From Bacillota bacterium (GTDB taxonomy: Bacteria; Bacillota; Clostridia; Acetivibrionales; DSM-1351): a DNA stretch of 10,622 nt. Where the stretch lies: positions 1 to 10,622 of the forward strand of contig JAEZIV010000434.1 of assembly GCA_023436515.1 (NCBI GenBank), given 5' to 3'. The notes under the pieces were generated by a model, which was given only the letters and a program-made list of their open reading frames with translations, ran no database searches and was not told the DNA's origin. The position numbers were made by a program, and so were the translations under genes. Each line of letters starts with the position of its first letter. Positions within the stretch are counted from its first letter, which is position 1. Shown piece by piece: positions 1 through 6,499 of this stretch.

Positions 1-537
1 ATGTGTTAGTCCAAGAGAATATAATTGTGGGCTTTGGAATTCAACACCCTCTAATGATTCAAATTGTGCGATGAGCTTTTTACCACCACCGCTATACCCC
101 GACACGGCATGTGTTGTTACGGGATAATCTTTTTGAACTAGACCTTTTGATACAATAGGATACATAAGGCTGATAAATCCTGTAGCATAACAACCTGGTA
201 CAGAAACCCTTTTTGAAGCCTTTATTTTAAGTCTGTGTTCAATGCTTAGTTCCGGCAAGCCATATGTCCAATGGGGATTTGTCCTGTGAGCTGTACTTGC
301 ATCGATAACCTTTACTTCAGGATTATCTATAAGGGATACTGACTCCTTTGCAGCAACATCCGGTAAACATAGAAAAACAATATCCGCAGAATTCAGCATT
401 CTTTTTCTTTCGTTAATATCTTTTCTTTTATCGGCATCTATTTTAAGGAAGTGGAGATCATCTCGTAATGCTAATCTCTCGTTAATCTGAAGTCCGGTTG
501 TTCCTTCGCTTCCATCCACAAAAACTTTAAATTTCAT
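1..537 (-). CDS. argC: N-acetyl-gamma-glutamyl-phosphate reductase, 5' part (runs off window)
   Basis: Third enzyme of ornithine/arginine synthesis: NADPH-dependent reduction of N-acetyl-glutamyl-5-phosphate to the semialdehyde, in the cytoplasm. Reading leftward from an ATG at 537, 179 codons are present and the frame is still open at base 1. The protein begins MKFKVFVDGSEGTTGLQI, a nucleotide-binding start of the short type-2 ArgC class (about 310 residues in the family), so a bit more than half is present. The catalytic cysteine is Cys116 in SVPGCYATGF, and AVSGYSGGGKK (about 144-154) is a conserved ArgC stretch. A GGAGG ribosome binding site (complement of 543-547) lies a few bases upstream of the ATG. 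The gene is divergent from the ABC ATPase gene at 962. Its promoter is overlapped by ARG-box-like sequences, which agrees with arginine repression. The identification is firm; the 3' end cannot be judged here. Confidence 0.95.
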   Translation of the reverse strand, partial: MKFKVFVDGSEGTTGLQINERLALRDDLHFLKIDADKRKDINERKRMLNSADIVFLCLPDVAAKESVSLIDNPEVKVIDASTAHRTNPHWTYGLPELSIEHRLKIKASKRVSVPGCYATGFISLMYPIVSKGLVQKDYPVTTHAVSGYSGGGKKLIAQFESLEGVEFQSPQLYSLGLTH

Positions 538-654
538 CTCTGACCTCCATAAAATAAATCTGTTCTTGAATGTGCAATTTGCTTATATAATTATGAAGTA
601 ACTCATTAATTTAAGTAAAAATCTTTTGACCAGATAGTGCGTTTGCTAACTTGG

Positions 655-692
655 ATTTTATAATTATACAGTTAAATGTATAAAAATACAAT
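655..692. promoter_or_regulatory. tandem ARG-box-like operator (ArgR) over the argC promoter
   Basis: The ArgR/AhrC box has the core TGnAT-4 bases-ATnCA with an A/T centre. Positions 677-690 read TGTATAAAAATACA, an exact fit. Positions 657-670 read TTTATAATTATACA, which fits except for one base (T for G at the second position). As 18-bp boxes (655-672 and 675-692) they are 2 bp apart, close to the spacing of paired ARG boxes bound by an ArgR hexamer. One box covers the -10 and the other the -35 of the predicted argC promoter, the expected place for a repressor. The motif is seen; ArgR binding is inferred. Confidence 0.55.
663..691 (-). promoter_or_regulatory. sigma-A-type promoter of argC
   Basis: On the minus strand, TTGTAT (complement of 686-691) is followed after 17 bases by a perfect TATAAT (complement of 663-668). 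Transcription would start near 656 and give a leader of about 120 bases before the argC ATG. The -35 is weak (3 of 6 consensus bases), while the -10 and spacing are ideal. Confidence 0.5.
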
Positions 693-726
693 ATGTATAG
701 GGCGAAAATTTTAATGTGGCATTTTT

Positions 727-762
727 CACAGAGGATATTGCTCCTATAGGTGCCAATATGTG
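727..762. repeat. imperfect palindrome / stem-loop between argC and the ABC ATPase gene
   Basis: ATATTGC (735-741), an unpaired T, then CC TATA GG (743-750) and a second half GC-c-AATAT (752-759) form a stem with a TATA loop and a single bulged C at 754. CACA (727-730) and TGTG (759-762) could continue the symmetry, with the last T shared. There is no T-run, so it is not a terminator. It could be a protein-binding palindrome or a leader hairpin; its role is unknown. Confidence 0.4.
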
Positions 763-785
763 TAATATGTATAAAAGTGTAGACC

Positions 786-814
786 TTGTGTTTTATGCAT
801 GTTTTGCTTACAAT
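786..814 (+). promoter_or_regulatory. possible promoter of the sugar ABC ATPase gene
   Basis: TTGTGT (786-791), a 17-base spacer and TACAAT (809-814) give an acceptable vegetative promoter, with a leader of about 140 bases before the ATG at 962. The -35 matches only its first three bases, so this is tentative. Confidence 0.3.
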
Positions 815-961
815 GAACATTATACAAAAGTACTAAAAGCCAAAAATTAATTTTGTTAAAAAACAATATGGTTTGTACTAGGTATGCAGTGTATCATATT
901 AGTATAGATTTCAAATACCGTTAGAATGTAAAATAAATATCGAGTTTTGGGGAGGTAAAAA

Positions 962-2080
962 ATGGCTAGTTTAAAGCTAAAAAATATTTACAAGAGATAT
1001 GCTGGTGGGGTAACCGCAGTTAACGATTTTAATCTTGATATTGAACACAATGAATTCCTTGTACTGGTTGGACCTTCAGGTTGTGGTAAAACTACTACAC
1101 TTAGAATGATCGCTGGTTTGGAAGAAATTTCTGAAGGTGAATTATACATCGGAGATAAATTGGTAAATGACGTTGCTCCAAAGGATAGAGATATAGCAAT
1201 GGTTTTCCAGAACTACGCGTTGTATCCTCATATGACAGTTTTTGATAACATGGCTTTTGGATTAAAGCTCAGAAAGACTCCAAAGGATGAAATCAAAAAG
1301 CGTGTTCAGGAAGCTGCAAAGATACTTGATATCGAGCATTTGCTTGACAGAAAGCCAAAGGCTTTATCAGGTGGTCAGAGACAGAGAGTTGCCCTTGGTC
1401 GTGCTATAGTTCGTGAACCTAAGGTATTCTTAATGGACGAACCACTGTCAAACCTGGATGCTAAGCTCAGAGTACAGATGAGAACTGAGATTGGTAGACT
1501 TCATAACAGACTTAACACAACCTTTATATATGTAACACATGACCAGACAGAAGCTATGACAATGGGTACAAGAATCGTTGTTATGAAGGATGGTTACATT
1601 CAACAGGTTGATTCACCTACATCACTTTATGACAGACCATGCAACATGTTCGTTGCAACATTTATAGGTAGCCCACAAATGAACCTTATAAATGGAGTAC
1701 TTACTCAGCGTGGTGGAGAATTACACCTTGTATTCGGTAAGAGTGATGTAAAGATTCCAGAAGGTAAGGCTAAGAAATTGGAGGGTACTGACTATATCGG
1801 TAAGGAAGTTATGATTGGTATCAGACCTGAAAACATCCATGACGAGGCTATGTATCTTGAATCAATGCCTGACAGTATTGTTGAAGCAAACGTTGACCTG
1901 GTTGAAATGCTCGGTGCTGAAACCTTCCTTTACATGTTAATCGAGGGAGCTACTTCAACAGTAACAGCTAGAGTAAATGCAAGATCAAAAACTAAGACTG
2001 GTGATGTTATAAAGGTTGCATTTGATGCAAACAAGATTCACCTCTTTGATAAGGAAACTGAGCGTACAATAATTAACTAA
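962..2080 (+). CDS. ugpC: sugar ABC transporter ATPase (MsmX/UgpC family)
   Basis: Cytoplasmic ATPase of CUT1-type carbohydrate importers, 372 residues, the usual length. Motifs are in order: Walker A GPSGCGKTT (37-45), Q-loop Gln83 in VFQNYALYPH, signature LSGGQRQR (135-142), Walker B VFLMDEP (155-161) and switch His193 in VTHD. The rest (about 240-372) is the C-terminal OB/TOBE regulatory domain typical of MalK/MsmX, including the IGIRPENI stretch. The ATG is preceded by GGGGAGG with good spacing. No permease or binding-protein genes lie beside it. It stands alone with its own terminator, as do MsmX-type ATPases known in other Firmicutes to energise several sugar importers. A multi-importer role here is inferred, and the substrate cannot be read from this protein. 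ugpC is the symbol annotation pipelines usually give; msmX or msmK would be equally fair. Confidence 0.92.
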   Translation: MASLKLKNIYKRYAGGVTAVNDFNLDIEHNEFLVLVGPSGCGKTTTLRMIAGLEEISEGELYIGDKLVNDVAPKDRDIAMVFQNYALYPHMTVFDNMAFGLKLRKTPKDEIKKRVQEAAKILDIEHLLDRKPKALSGGQRQRVALGRAIVREPKVFLMDEPLSNLDAKLRVQMRTEIGRLHNRLNTTFIYVTHDQTEAMTMGTRIVVMKDGYIQQVDSPTSLYDRPCNMFVATFIGSPQMNLINGVLTQRGGELHLVFGKSDVKIPEGKAKKLEGTDYIGKEVMIGIRPENIHDEAMYLESMPDSIVEANVDLVEMLGAETFLYMLIEGATSTVTARVNARSKTKTGDVIKVAFDANKIHLFDKETERTIIN

Positions 2081-2092
2081 TTATTATGCCAT

Positions 2093-2123
2093 AAAAAAGG
2101 GAAAGCGTATGCTTTCCTTTTTT
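2093..2123 (+). terminator. Rho-independent terminator after the ABC ATPase gene
   Basis: GGAAAGC (2100-2106), loop GTAT and GCTTTCC (2111-2117) form a 7-bp stem followed by six T residues. The A-run before it (2093-2098) can extend the stem and could let it work in reverse. It lies 12 bases after the stop codon. Confidence 0.9.
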
Positions 2124-2290
2124 ATTTATGTAAAATTATTGCTGTACTGATTAAACCTAAATCCAATGAAATGTTACATACAGAGAGAAAGCCTTTGTTT
2201 TGGATGTTTCTGAAAACAAAACCACAATTTATTTAATATACATATATAAACGTTTTGTTTTTAGGGCTTTGGGCTATATAGTATTTAAGC

Positions 2291-2336
2291 TTGATAAATT
2301 TAGCTTACAAGTAATATAAATTCAATACTTTATCAA
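2291..2336 (+). promoter_or_regulatory. promoter of the MFS gene with flanking inverted repeat
   Basis: TTGATA (2291-2296), an 18-base spacer and TATAAA (2315-2320) form a reasonable sigma-A promoter. TTGATAAA (2291-2298) recurs inverted as TTTATCAA (2329-2336), just downstream of the -10. The repeat therefore brackets the promoter and could be a regulator site or a coincidence of AT-rich DNA. Confidence 0.4.
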
Positions 2337-2357
2337 AAAAACAATGGAGAATTAATA

Positions 2358-3593
2358 ATGAAACTGACATATAAAAGTACCTTGCATGCATGCTATTTTG
2401 GCTATATAACACAGGCAATAATAAATAACCTTACACCTCTGCTTTTTATTATATTCCAAAACAGCTTTCATATATCCTTTGAAATGCTAGGTAGGTTGAT
2501 TTTATTAAATTTTGGAACACAATTAGTAGTTGATGGGCTTGCTGTAAAGTATGTTGACAGGATAGGATATAGGAAGTCGATAGTTATGGCTCATTTTTTC
2601 AGTGCTGCCGGTCTTATTGCGTTGGGAATTCTTCCTATGCTCTTACCCTCACCTTATATCGGCTTGTCAATAGCCGTTGTTATTTACGCCATTGGAGGAG
2701 GGCTGATTGAGGTTCTTGTAAGTCCCATTGTAGATTCCCTGCCGGGGGAAGCAAAGGCTTCGGCTATGAGTCTTTTGCACTCCTTTTATTCCTGGGGGCA
2801 GGTTGGGGTTGTAGCAATTACCACAATACTCCTGAGCAGAATTGGACATAGTGTATGGTATATACTCCCGGTTGTTTGGTCACTGATACCAATATATAAT
2901 ATGTATAGATTTATAAAGGTTCCCCTTGTCCCTGGAATACCTGAGCATGAAAAAATACCAATAAAAAAGTTGATAAGTTCAAAGGTTTTTTTGACTGCAA
3001 TGCTTTTAATGCTATGTGCAGGAGCCTCAGAGCTGGCTATGTCTCAGTGGTCTTCTTTATTTGCAGAAAAGGGGCTCCAGGTTCCGAAAGTAGTGGGAGA
3101 TCTTCTTGGACCATGTCTTTTTGGAGTATTAATGGGAATAGGAAGAACCATATATGGAATATGGGGGCATAAAATTCCGTTAGCAAAGGCCCTTATGGGC
3201 AGTGCGGCCCTTTGTGTTGTTTGTTATCTGGTGACAGTGTTGGTACAAATACCGGTTATATCTTTGCTGAGCTGCGCACTGTGTGGGTTGGCAGTAAGTC
3301 TTATGTGGCCGGGTGTTTTCAGCCTTACTGCGGAGCGTTATCCTACGGGAGGCACAGCAATGTTTGGGATACTTGCCATATTTGGGGATCTTGGGTGTTC
3401 CTTCGGACCGTGGCTTACCGGATTGATTTCGGATATAGCTCAGAAATCAGCCGGACTTTTACAGGTTGCACAGAATCAGGGCTTACAGCCGGAACAGATG
3501 GGACTAAAGGCAGGTCTTTTCGCCGCTGCAATTTTTCCGCTGATAATGCTGGTAGGGCTGTTTTTATTTCGTAAAAATGTCTATTCAAAATAA
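2358..3593 (+). CDS. MFS transporter, substrate unknown
   Basis: A 411-residue integral membrane protein with about 12 hydrophobic helices, the standard length for the major facilitator superfamily. After the second helix, GLAVKYVDRIGYRKS (60-74) is a version of the MFS loop motif (G-x-x-x-D-R-x-G-R-R/K). HSFYSWGQVG (141-150) and ELAMSQWSSLFAEKG (225-239) recall the sugar-permease-like (FucP/YbjJ-like) branch. A longer cytoplasmic loop (about 188-208) separates the two six-helix halves. The ATG follows GGAGA at 2346-2350 with 7 bases between. The gene stands alone: terminator upstream, 103-base gap downstream. It may be a solute or sugar importer/exporter; neither substrate nor direction can be stated from sequence. 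Confidence 0.85.
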   Translation: MKLTYKSTLHACYFGYITQAIINNLTPLLFIIFQNSFHISFEMLGRLILLNFGTQLVVDGLAVKYVDRIGYRKSIVMAHFFSAAGLIALGILPMLLPSPYIGLSIAVVIYAIGGGLIEVLVSPIVDSLPGEAKASAMSLLHSFYSWGQVGVVAITTILLSRIGHSVWYILPVVWSLIPIYNMYRFIKVPLVPGIPEHEKIPIKKLISSKVFLTAMLLMLCAGASELAMSQWSSLFAEKGLQVPKVVGDLLGPCLFGVLMGIGRTIYGIWGHKIPLAKALMGSAALCVVCYLVTVLVQIPVISLLSCALCGLAVSLMWPGVFSLTAERYPTGGTAMFGILAIFGDLGCSFGPWLTGLISDIAQKSAGLLQVAQNQGLQPEQMGLKAGLFAAAIFPLIMLVGLFLFRKNVYSK

Positions 3594-3633
3594 ATTTACA
3601 TTAAGTTTTATAGTAAAAAAAAGTGTTATGGTG

Positions 3634-3639
3634 TATAAT
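3634..3639 (+). promoter_or_regulatory. -10 element, likely promoter of the regulator-ftsEX operon
   Basis: A perfect TATAAT lies 58 bases before the regulator ATG in the 103-base gap after the MFS gene. No good -35 is found at normal distance, so activation by a protein factor or another sigma factor is possible. No terminator is visible after the MFS gene, so read-through cannot be excluded. Confidence 0.35.
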
Positions 3640-3696
3640 TTTAATATATTCTGAATCAAATGGAAGAATGCACGTATTAAACAGCAGGAGGTTAGT

Positions 3697-4776
3697 ATGT
3701 CTGTTAAACTATTTCAGACGCTATCGGATAAATATAGCGAGATAATAAATAAAGAAGTTGGGGTAACTGATGACGGTGGGGTTATAATTGCCCATTCCAA
3801 TTTTCAAATGATAGGACAGCTGGACCCGGCTGCAGCAGCTTTTCTTCAGAATAAAGACCTTCAGGAGACTATAGACGGAAGAGTATACAATAAAGTATTA
3901 GTAAGAAACAAGGTGGAGTTTATAACCTTTATCGAGTCAACCGACCCTCAGGATTCAAAATATCTCGAATTATTCACATTGAATATAGTGAATCTGAAAA
4001 GTTATTATGATGAAAAATATGATAAAAATACCTTTATTAAAAATATAATTGTAGAAAACATTTTGCCTGGAGATATCCTTGTAAGATCAAAGGAGCTGCA
4101 CATTGATTACAATGCCATGAGGGTTGTGTTCCTTATTAAGGCTACCAGTGAGAGAGAAATACATGTCCACGAAGTAATCGAAAGTTTGTTTCCAAACAAA
4201 GGCAAGGATTTTGTGGTAGTAATTGATAATGATACTGTTGTACTAGTTAAGGAAGTCAAGAACAAGGACGATTATAAGGAAGTTTATAAGATTGCCAGAA
4301 TTGTAATAGATACCTTAAATGCAGAGCTTATGGTAAAGGCCTGTATAGGTATTGGTACTATAATCGGTAACCTGAAGGATATTACAAAATCCTATAAGGA
4401 AGCACAAATGTCCATGATAATTGGAAGCATATTCGGTGAAGAGAAGAATGTATACGACTATAACAACCTTGGGATAGGGAGGCTGGTATATCACATACCT
4501 ACATCCTTGTGCCAGTTGTTTTTAGATGAGGTTTTCAAGGATAATTCGGCTGATTCTCTTGATAATGAAACTATGCTTACAATTCAGAAATTCTTCGAGA
4601 ACAATTTAAATGTAAGTGAAACAGCAAGGCAGCTCTATATACACAGAAATACACTTGTCTACAGGCTTGAGAAGATTAAAAGACTTACAGGACTTGAACT
4701 TACCAGCTTTGATGATGCTGTTATTTTCAAGGTTGCGATACTGGTGAAAAAATATCTTGCCAACATAAATGAATAA
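3697..4776 (+). CDS. CdaR/PucR-type transcriptional regulator
   Basis: A 359-residue cytoplasmic regulator. The C-terminus (about 295-353) is the helix-turn-helix of the CdaR/PucR class, with FFENNLNVSETARQLYIHR then NTLVYRLEKIKRLTGL. The middle (about 115-245) fits the degenerate GGDEF-like domain common in this family, including VKACIGIGTIIGNLKDITKSY. The N-terminus (about 1-100) contains GVTDDGGVIIAHSNFQMIG, resembling the sugar-diacid sensor of CdaR, but the ligand is unknown. AGGAGG at 3686-3691 gives a firm start. The stop codon is 19 bp before ftsE with no terminator between, so it is probably co-transcribed with ftsEX. It could be an autoregulator of this division operon or simply share its promoter. 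No carbohydrate-acid genes are nearby to support the classical CdaR role. Confidence 0.85.
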   Translation: MSVKLFQTLSDKYSEIINKEVGVTDDGGVIIAHSNFQMIGQLDPAAAAFLQNKDLQETIDGRVYNKVLVRNKVEFITFIESTDPQDSKYLELFTLNIVNLKSYYDEKYDKNTFIKNIIVENILPGDILVRSKELHIDYNAMRVVFLIKATSEREIHVHEVIESLFPNKGKDFVVVIDNDTVVLVKEVKNKDDYKEVYKIARIVIDTLNAELMVKACIGIGTIIGNLKDITKSYKEAQMSMIIGSIFGEEKNVYDYNNLGIGRLVYHIPTSLCQLFLDEVFKDNSADSLDNETMLTIQKFFENNLNVSETARQLYIHRNTLVYRLEKIKRLTGLELTSFDDAVIFKVAILVKKYLANINE

Positions 4777-4795
4777 ATGATAAGGGGTAATCCAA

Positions 4796-5503
4796 TTGGT
4801 TGAGTTTATTAATGTTGTAAAAAAGTATCCAAATGGAACTGTCGCTTTAAAAGGTATAAATATCAAAATAAACAAGGGTGACTTTACATTTGTTGTCGGA
4901 ACCAGCGGTTCAGGAAAATCAACAATGCTGAAGCTTTTAATGAAGGAAGAAACGGCCACCGAGGGTGAGGTTGTAGTAAACGGCTATCAGCTTTCGACTT
5001 TGGCTCCAAAGCAAATTCCATATCTCCGGAGAGGTATGGGAATGGTTTTCCAAGACTTCAGGCTGCTCCCTAATAAAACCGTATACGAAAATGTTGCATT
5101 TGCAATGGAAATAACGGAATGTCTTCCGAGGGAAATCCGAAGACAAGTACCCATGTCACTGGCTCTTGTGGGACTAAGCCGTAAGGCTAATGCATACCCC
5201 CATCAGTTATCCGGTGGGGAACAGCAGAGGGTTGCTATTGCAAGGGCCCTTGTTAATAATCCGGCTCTGCTGATTGCTGATGAGCCCACAGGAAATCTTG
5301 ACCCGGAGAACTCCTGGGAAATAGTAAAGCTTCTATCCGAGGTAAATCAAAGAGGTACCACGGTTATTGTTGCAACGCATGAAAAAGGTATAGTTGATGC
5401 AATGAAGAAGAGAGTTATTGCAATTGATAAGGGTAAAATCATAAGGGATCAACAGAAAGGGCTCTACGGGGATGAAGATTCGGAGTATAAAATATATTCT
5501 TAA
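4796..5503 (+). CDS. ftsE: cell-division ABC ATPase FtsE
   Basis: ATPase half of the FtsEX complex, which sits at the membrane and drives conformational change in FtsX to control peptidoglycan hydrolases. It has 235 residues, slightly longer than the usual 220-230. Motifs are Walker A GTSGSGKST (35-43), Gln86 in VFQDFRLLPNKTVYENV (a typical FtsE Q-loop), LSGGEQQR (138-145), LLIADEPTGNLDP (158-170) with Glu163, and His195. The start is TTG at 4796, with AAGGGG at 4782-4787 in good position; the first residues VEFINVVKKYPNG match the family's start. The 3' end overlaps ftsX by 32 bp, which suggests translational coupling. Confidence 0.95.
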   Translation: MVEFINVVKKYPNGTVALKGINIKINKGDFTFVVGTSGSGKSTMLKLLMKEETATEGEVVVNGYQLSTLAPKQIPYLRRGMGMVFQDFRLLPNKTVYENVAFAMEITECLPREIRRQVPMSLALVGLSRKANAYPHQLSGGEQQRVAIARALVNNPALLIADEPTGNLDPENSWEIVKLLSEVNQRGTTVIVATHEKGIVDAMKKRVIAIDKGKIIRDQQKGLYGDEDSEYKIYS

Positions 5504-6377
5504 GGAAAGTTTTGTTAATGCTTACAGAAATAGATTAATGTCCTTGGCTTCTATAAGTATAATCAGCGCCGCGCTTATATTATTCGGTGTATTCTATCTG
5601 ATACTGGTAAACCTTAACCATAATCTAGACCTGTTGTATAAGAAACCGCAAATGCAGGTATATTGCTTGCCCGAGCTAACAGATCAGCAGGTGGATGCAG
5701 TAAGAACAGAGATTAAGAATAACAGTAAAATTGATAGCTTTACTGAAATTTCAAAAAAGGAAGCCTTTGAAAAGCTGAAGGAGTACCTTGAAAGTGATAA
5801 GAAGGATTTAGGCGGAGCCAGTATATTGGAAGGCTATGATGAAAGCTTTATGTTTGTATCCTTTGAGATTAAGGTCAAGAATCCCCGGGAAAGCAGCCAG
5901 GTTGCAAAGGAACTGGAGGCCTTAGCCGGAGTTGACAATGTGAAGTATTCTCAGAAAACTATCGACACTATAGAAAAAGTATCAAACTGGGTTAAAATTG
6001 TAAGCTTTATATTGATAGGTTTGCTGCTTGTTATATCGCTGTTTATTATCTCAAACACTATAAAATTGACGGTATTTGCCAGAAGAAAAGAAATAAATAT
6101 AATGAAATATATAGGTGCTACCGATTGGTTTATAAGATGGCCATTTATTTTCGAAGGGATTTTGATAGGCATACTCGGTGCTGTCATTGCTTTTGTACTG
6201 GTTGCATACATATATAGCTTTGCTCAACCCAAGCTGGCGGCGGAATTGGCCAGTGGACTTGAAATGGTCCAGTTCAGTATTGTTTGGGGTACTCTGGTTT
6301 TAGTATACCTAGGCATAAGCGCAATAATTGGTGCAGCCGGAAGCATTATGTCTATTAGAAAGCACCTGCATGTGTAA
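5472..6377 (+). CDS. ftsX: cell-division membrane protein FtsX
   Basis: Membrane partner of FtsE, 301 residues, normal for the family. Topology from hydrophobicity: TM1 about 23-47, an extracellular domain about 48-172, TM2 about 174-196, TM3 about 228-250 and TM4 about 270-292, with both ends inside. After TM2, FARRKEINIMKYIGATDWFIRWPF (202-225) is the characteristic FtsX cytoplasmic segment. The extracellular domain is where FtsX proteins contact their hydrolase partner; here that is plausibly the M23 protein encoded next. The ATG lies inside the ftsE coding region; its ribosome binding site is probably AAAGGG at 5456-5461. There is no terminator between ftsX and the M23 gene, but a promoter follows in the gap. 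Confidence 0.95.
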   Translation: MKIRSIKYILKESFVNAYRNRLMSLASISIISAALILFGVFYLILVNLNHNLDLLYKKPQMQVYCLPELTDQQVDAVRTEIKNNSKIDSFTEISKKEAFEKLKEYLESDKKDLGGASILEGYDESFMFVSFEIKVKNPRESSQVAKELEALAGVDNVKYSQKTIDTIEKVSNWVKIVSFILIGLLLVISLFIISNTIKLTVFARRKEINIMKYIGATDWFIRWPFIFEGILIGILGAVIAFVLVAYIYSFAQPKLAAELASGLEMVQFSIVWGTLVLVYLGISAIIGAAGSIMSIRKHLHV

Positions 6378-6384
6378 AATTATA

Positions 6385-6413
6385 TTTAAAAAAATTTATT
6401 AATATTGTATAAT
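6385..6413 (+). promoter_or_regulatory. promoter of the M23 peptidase gene
   Basis: TTTAAA (6385-6390), a 17-base spacer and a perfect TATAAT (6408-6413) lie just after the ftsX stop. Transcription would begin near 6420, almost exactly where the leader stem-loop starts. The M23 gene could therefore be read both from the ftsEX operon and from this promoter. Confidence 0.45.
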
Positions 6414-6421
6414 AATTTTGA

Positions 6422-6465
6422 TGCCCATGTCATTTCTAGCTTGACGGTTGGTGAAATACTGGGCG
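6422..6465 (+). promoter_or_regulatory. two-helix stem-loop in the M23 gene leader
   Basis: GCCCA (6423-6427) pairs with TGGGC (6460-6464), and inside it ATTTC (6432-6436) pairs with GAAAT (6453-6457). They are separated by an asymmetric internal loop (TGTC / AC) and capped by a 16-base loop. There is no T-run, so it is not a terminator. It sits at the predicted 5' end of the transcript, 24 bases before the ribosome binding site, where it could protect the mRNA or regulate it. It matches no riboswitch class that I can recall. Confidence 0.4.
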
Positions 6466-6499
6466 AAGTGTAAACATATGATAAATATGGGGGGATAAA

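Larger units (their letters stand above)
538..961. other. divergent intergenic region argC / ABC ATPase
   Basis: This 424-base AT-rich spacer has no convincing gene. It contains the argC promoter and ARG-box pair (655-692), an imperfect stem-loop at 727-762, and a direct repeat AATATGTATA at 690-699 and 764-773. It also holds a possible rightward promoter at 786-814 and the ribosome binding site GGGGAGG just before 962. A 69-codon open frame on the minus strand (611-820) overlaps the operator and promoter, has no recognisable protein character, and is not called. Confidence 0.6.

Noticed and set aside
611..820. 69-codon open frame on the minus strand in the argC / ABC ATPase spacer
   Set aside because: It lies across the predicted argC promoter and ARG boxes, has low-complexity AT-driven composition and no recognisable motif.
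4606..4959. 117-codon minus-strand frame across the regulator/ftsE junction
   Set aside because: It is a shadow of two well-supported + strand genes, with no protein-family character of its own.
6422..6499. c-di-AMP (ydaO) or c-di-GMP riboswitch in the M23 leader
   Set aside because: The leader is too short and I see none of the conserved core sequences of either class.
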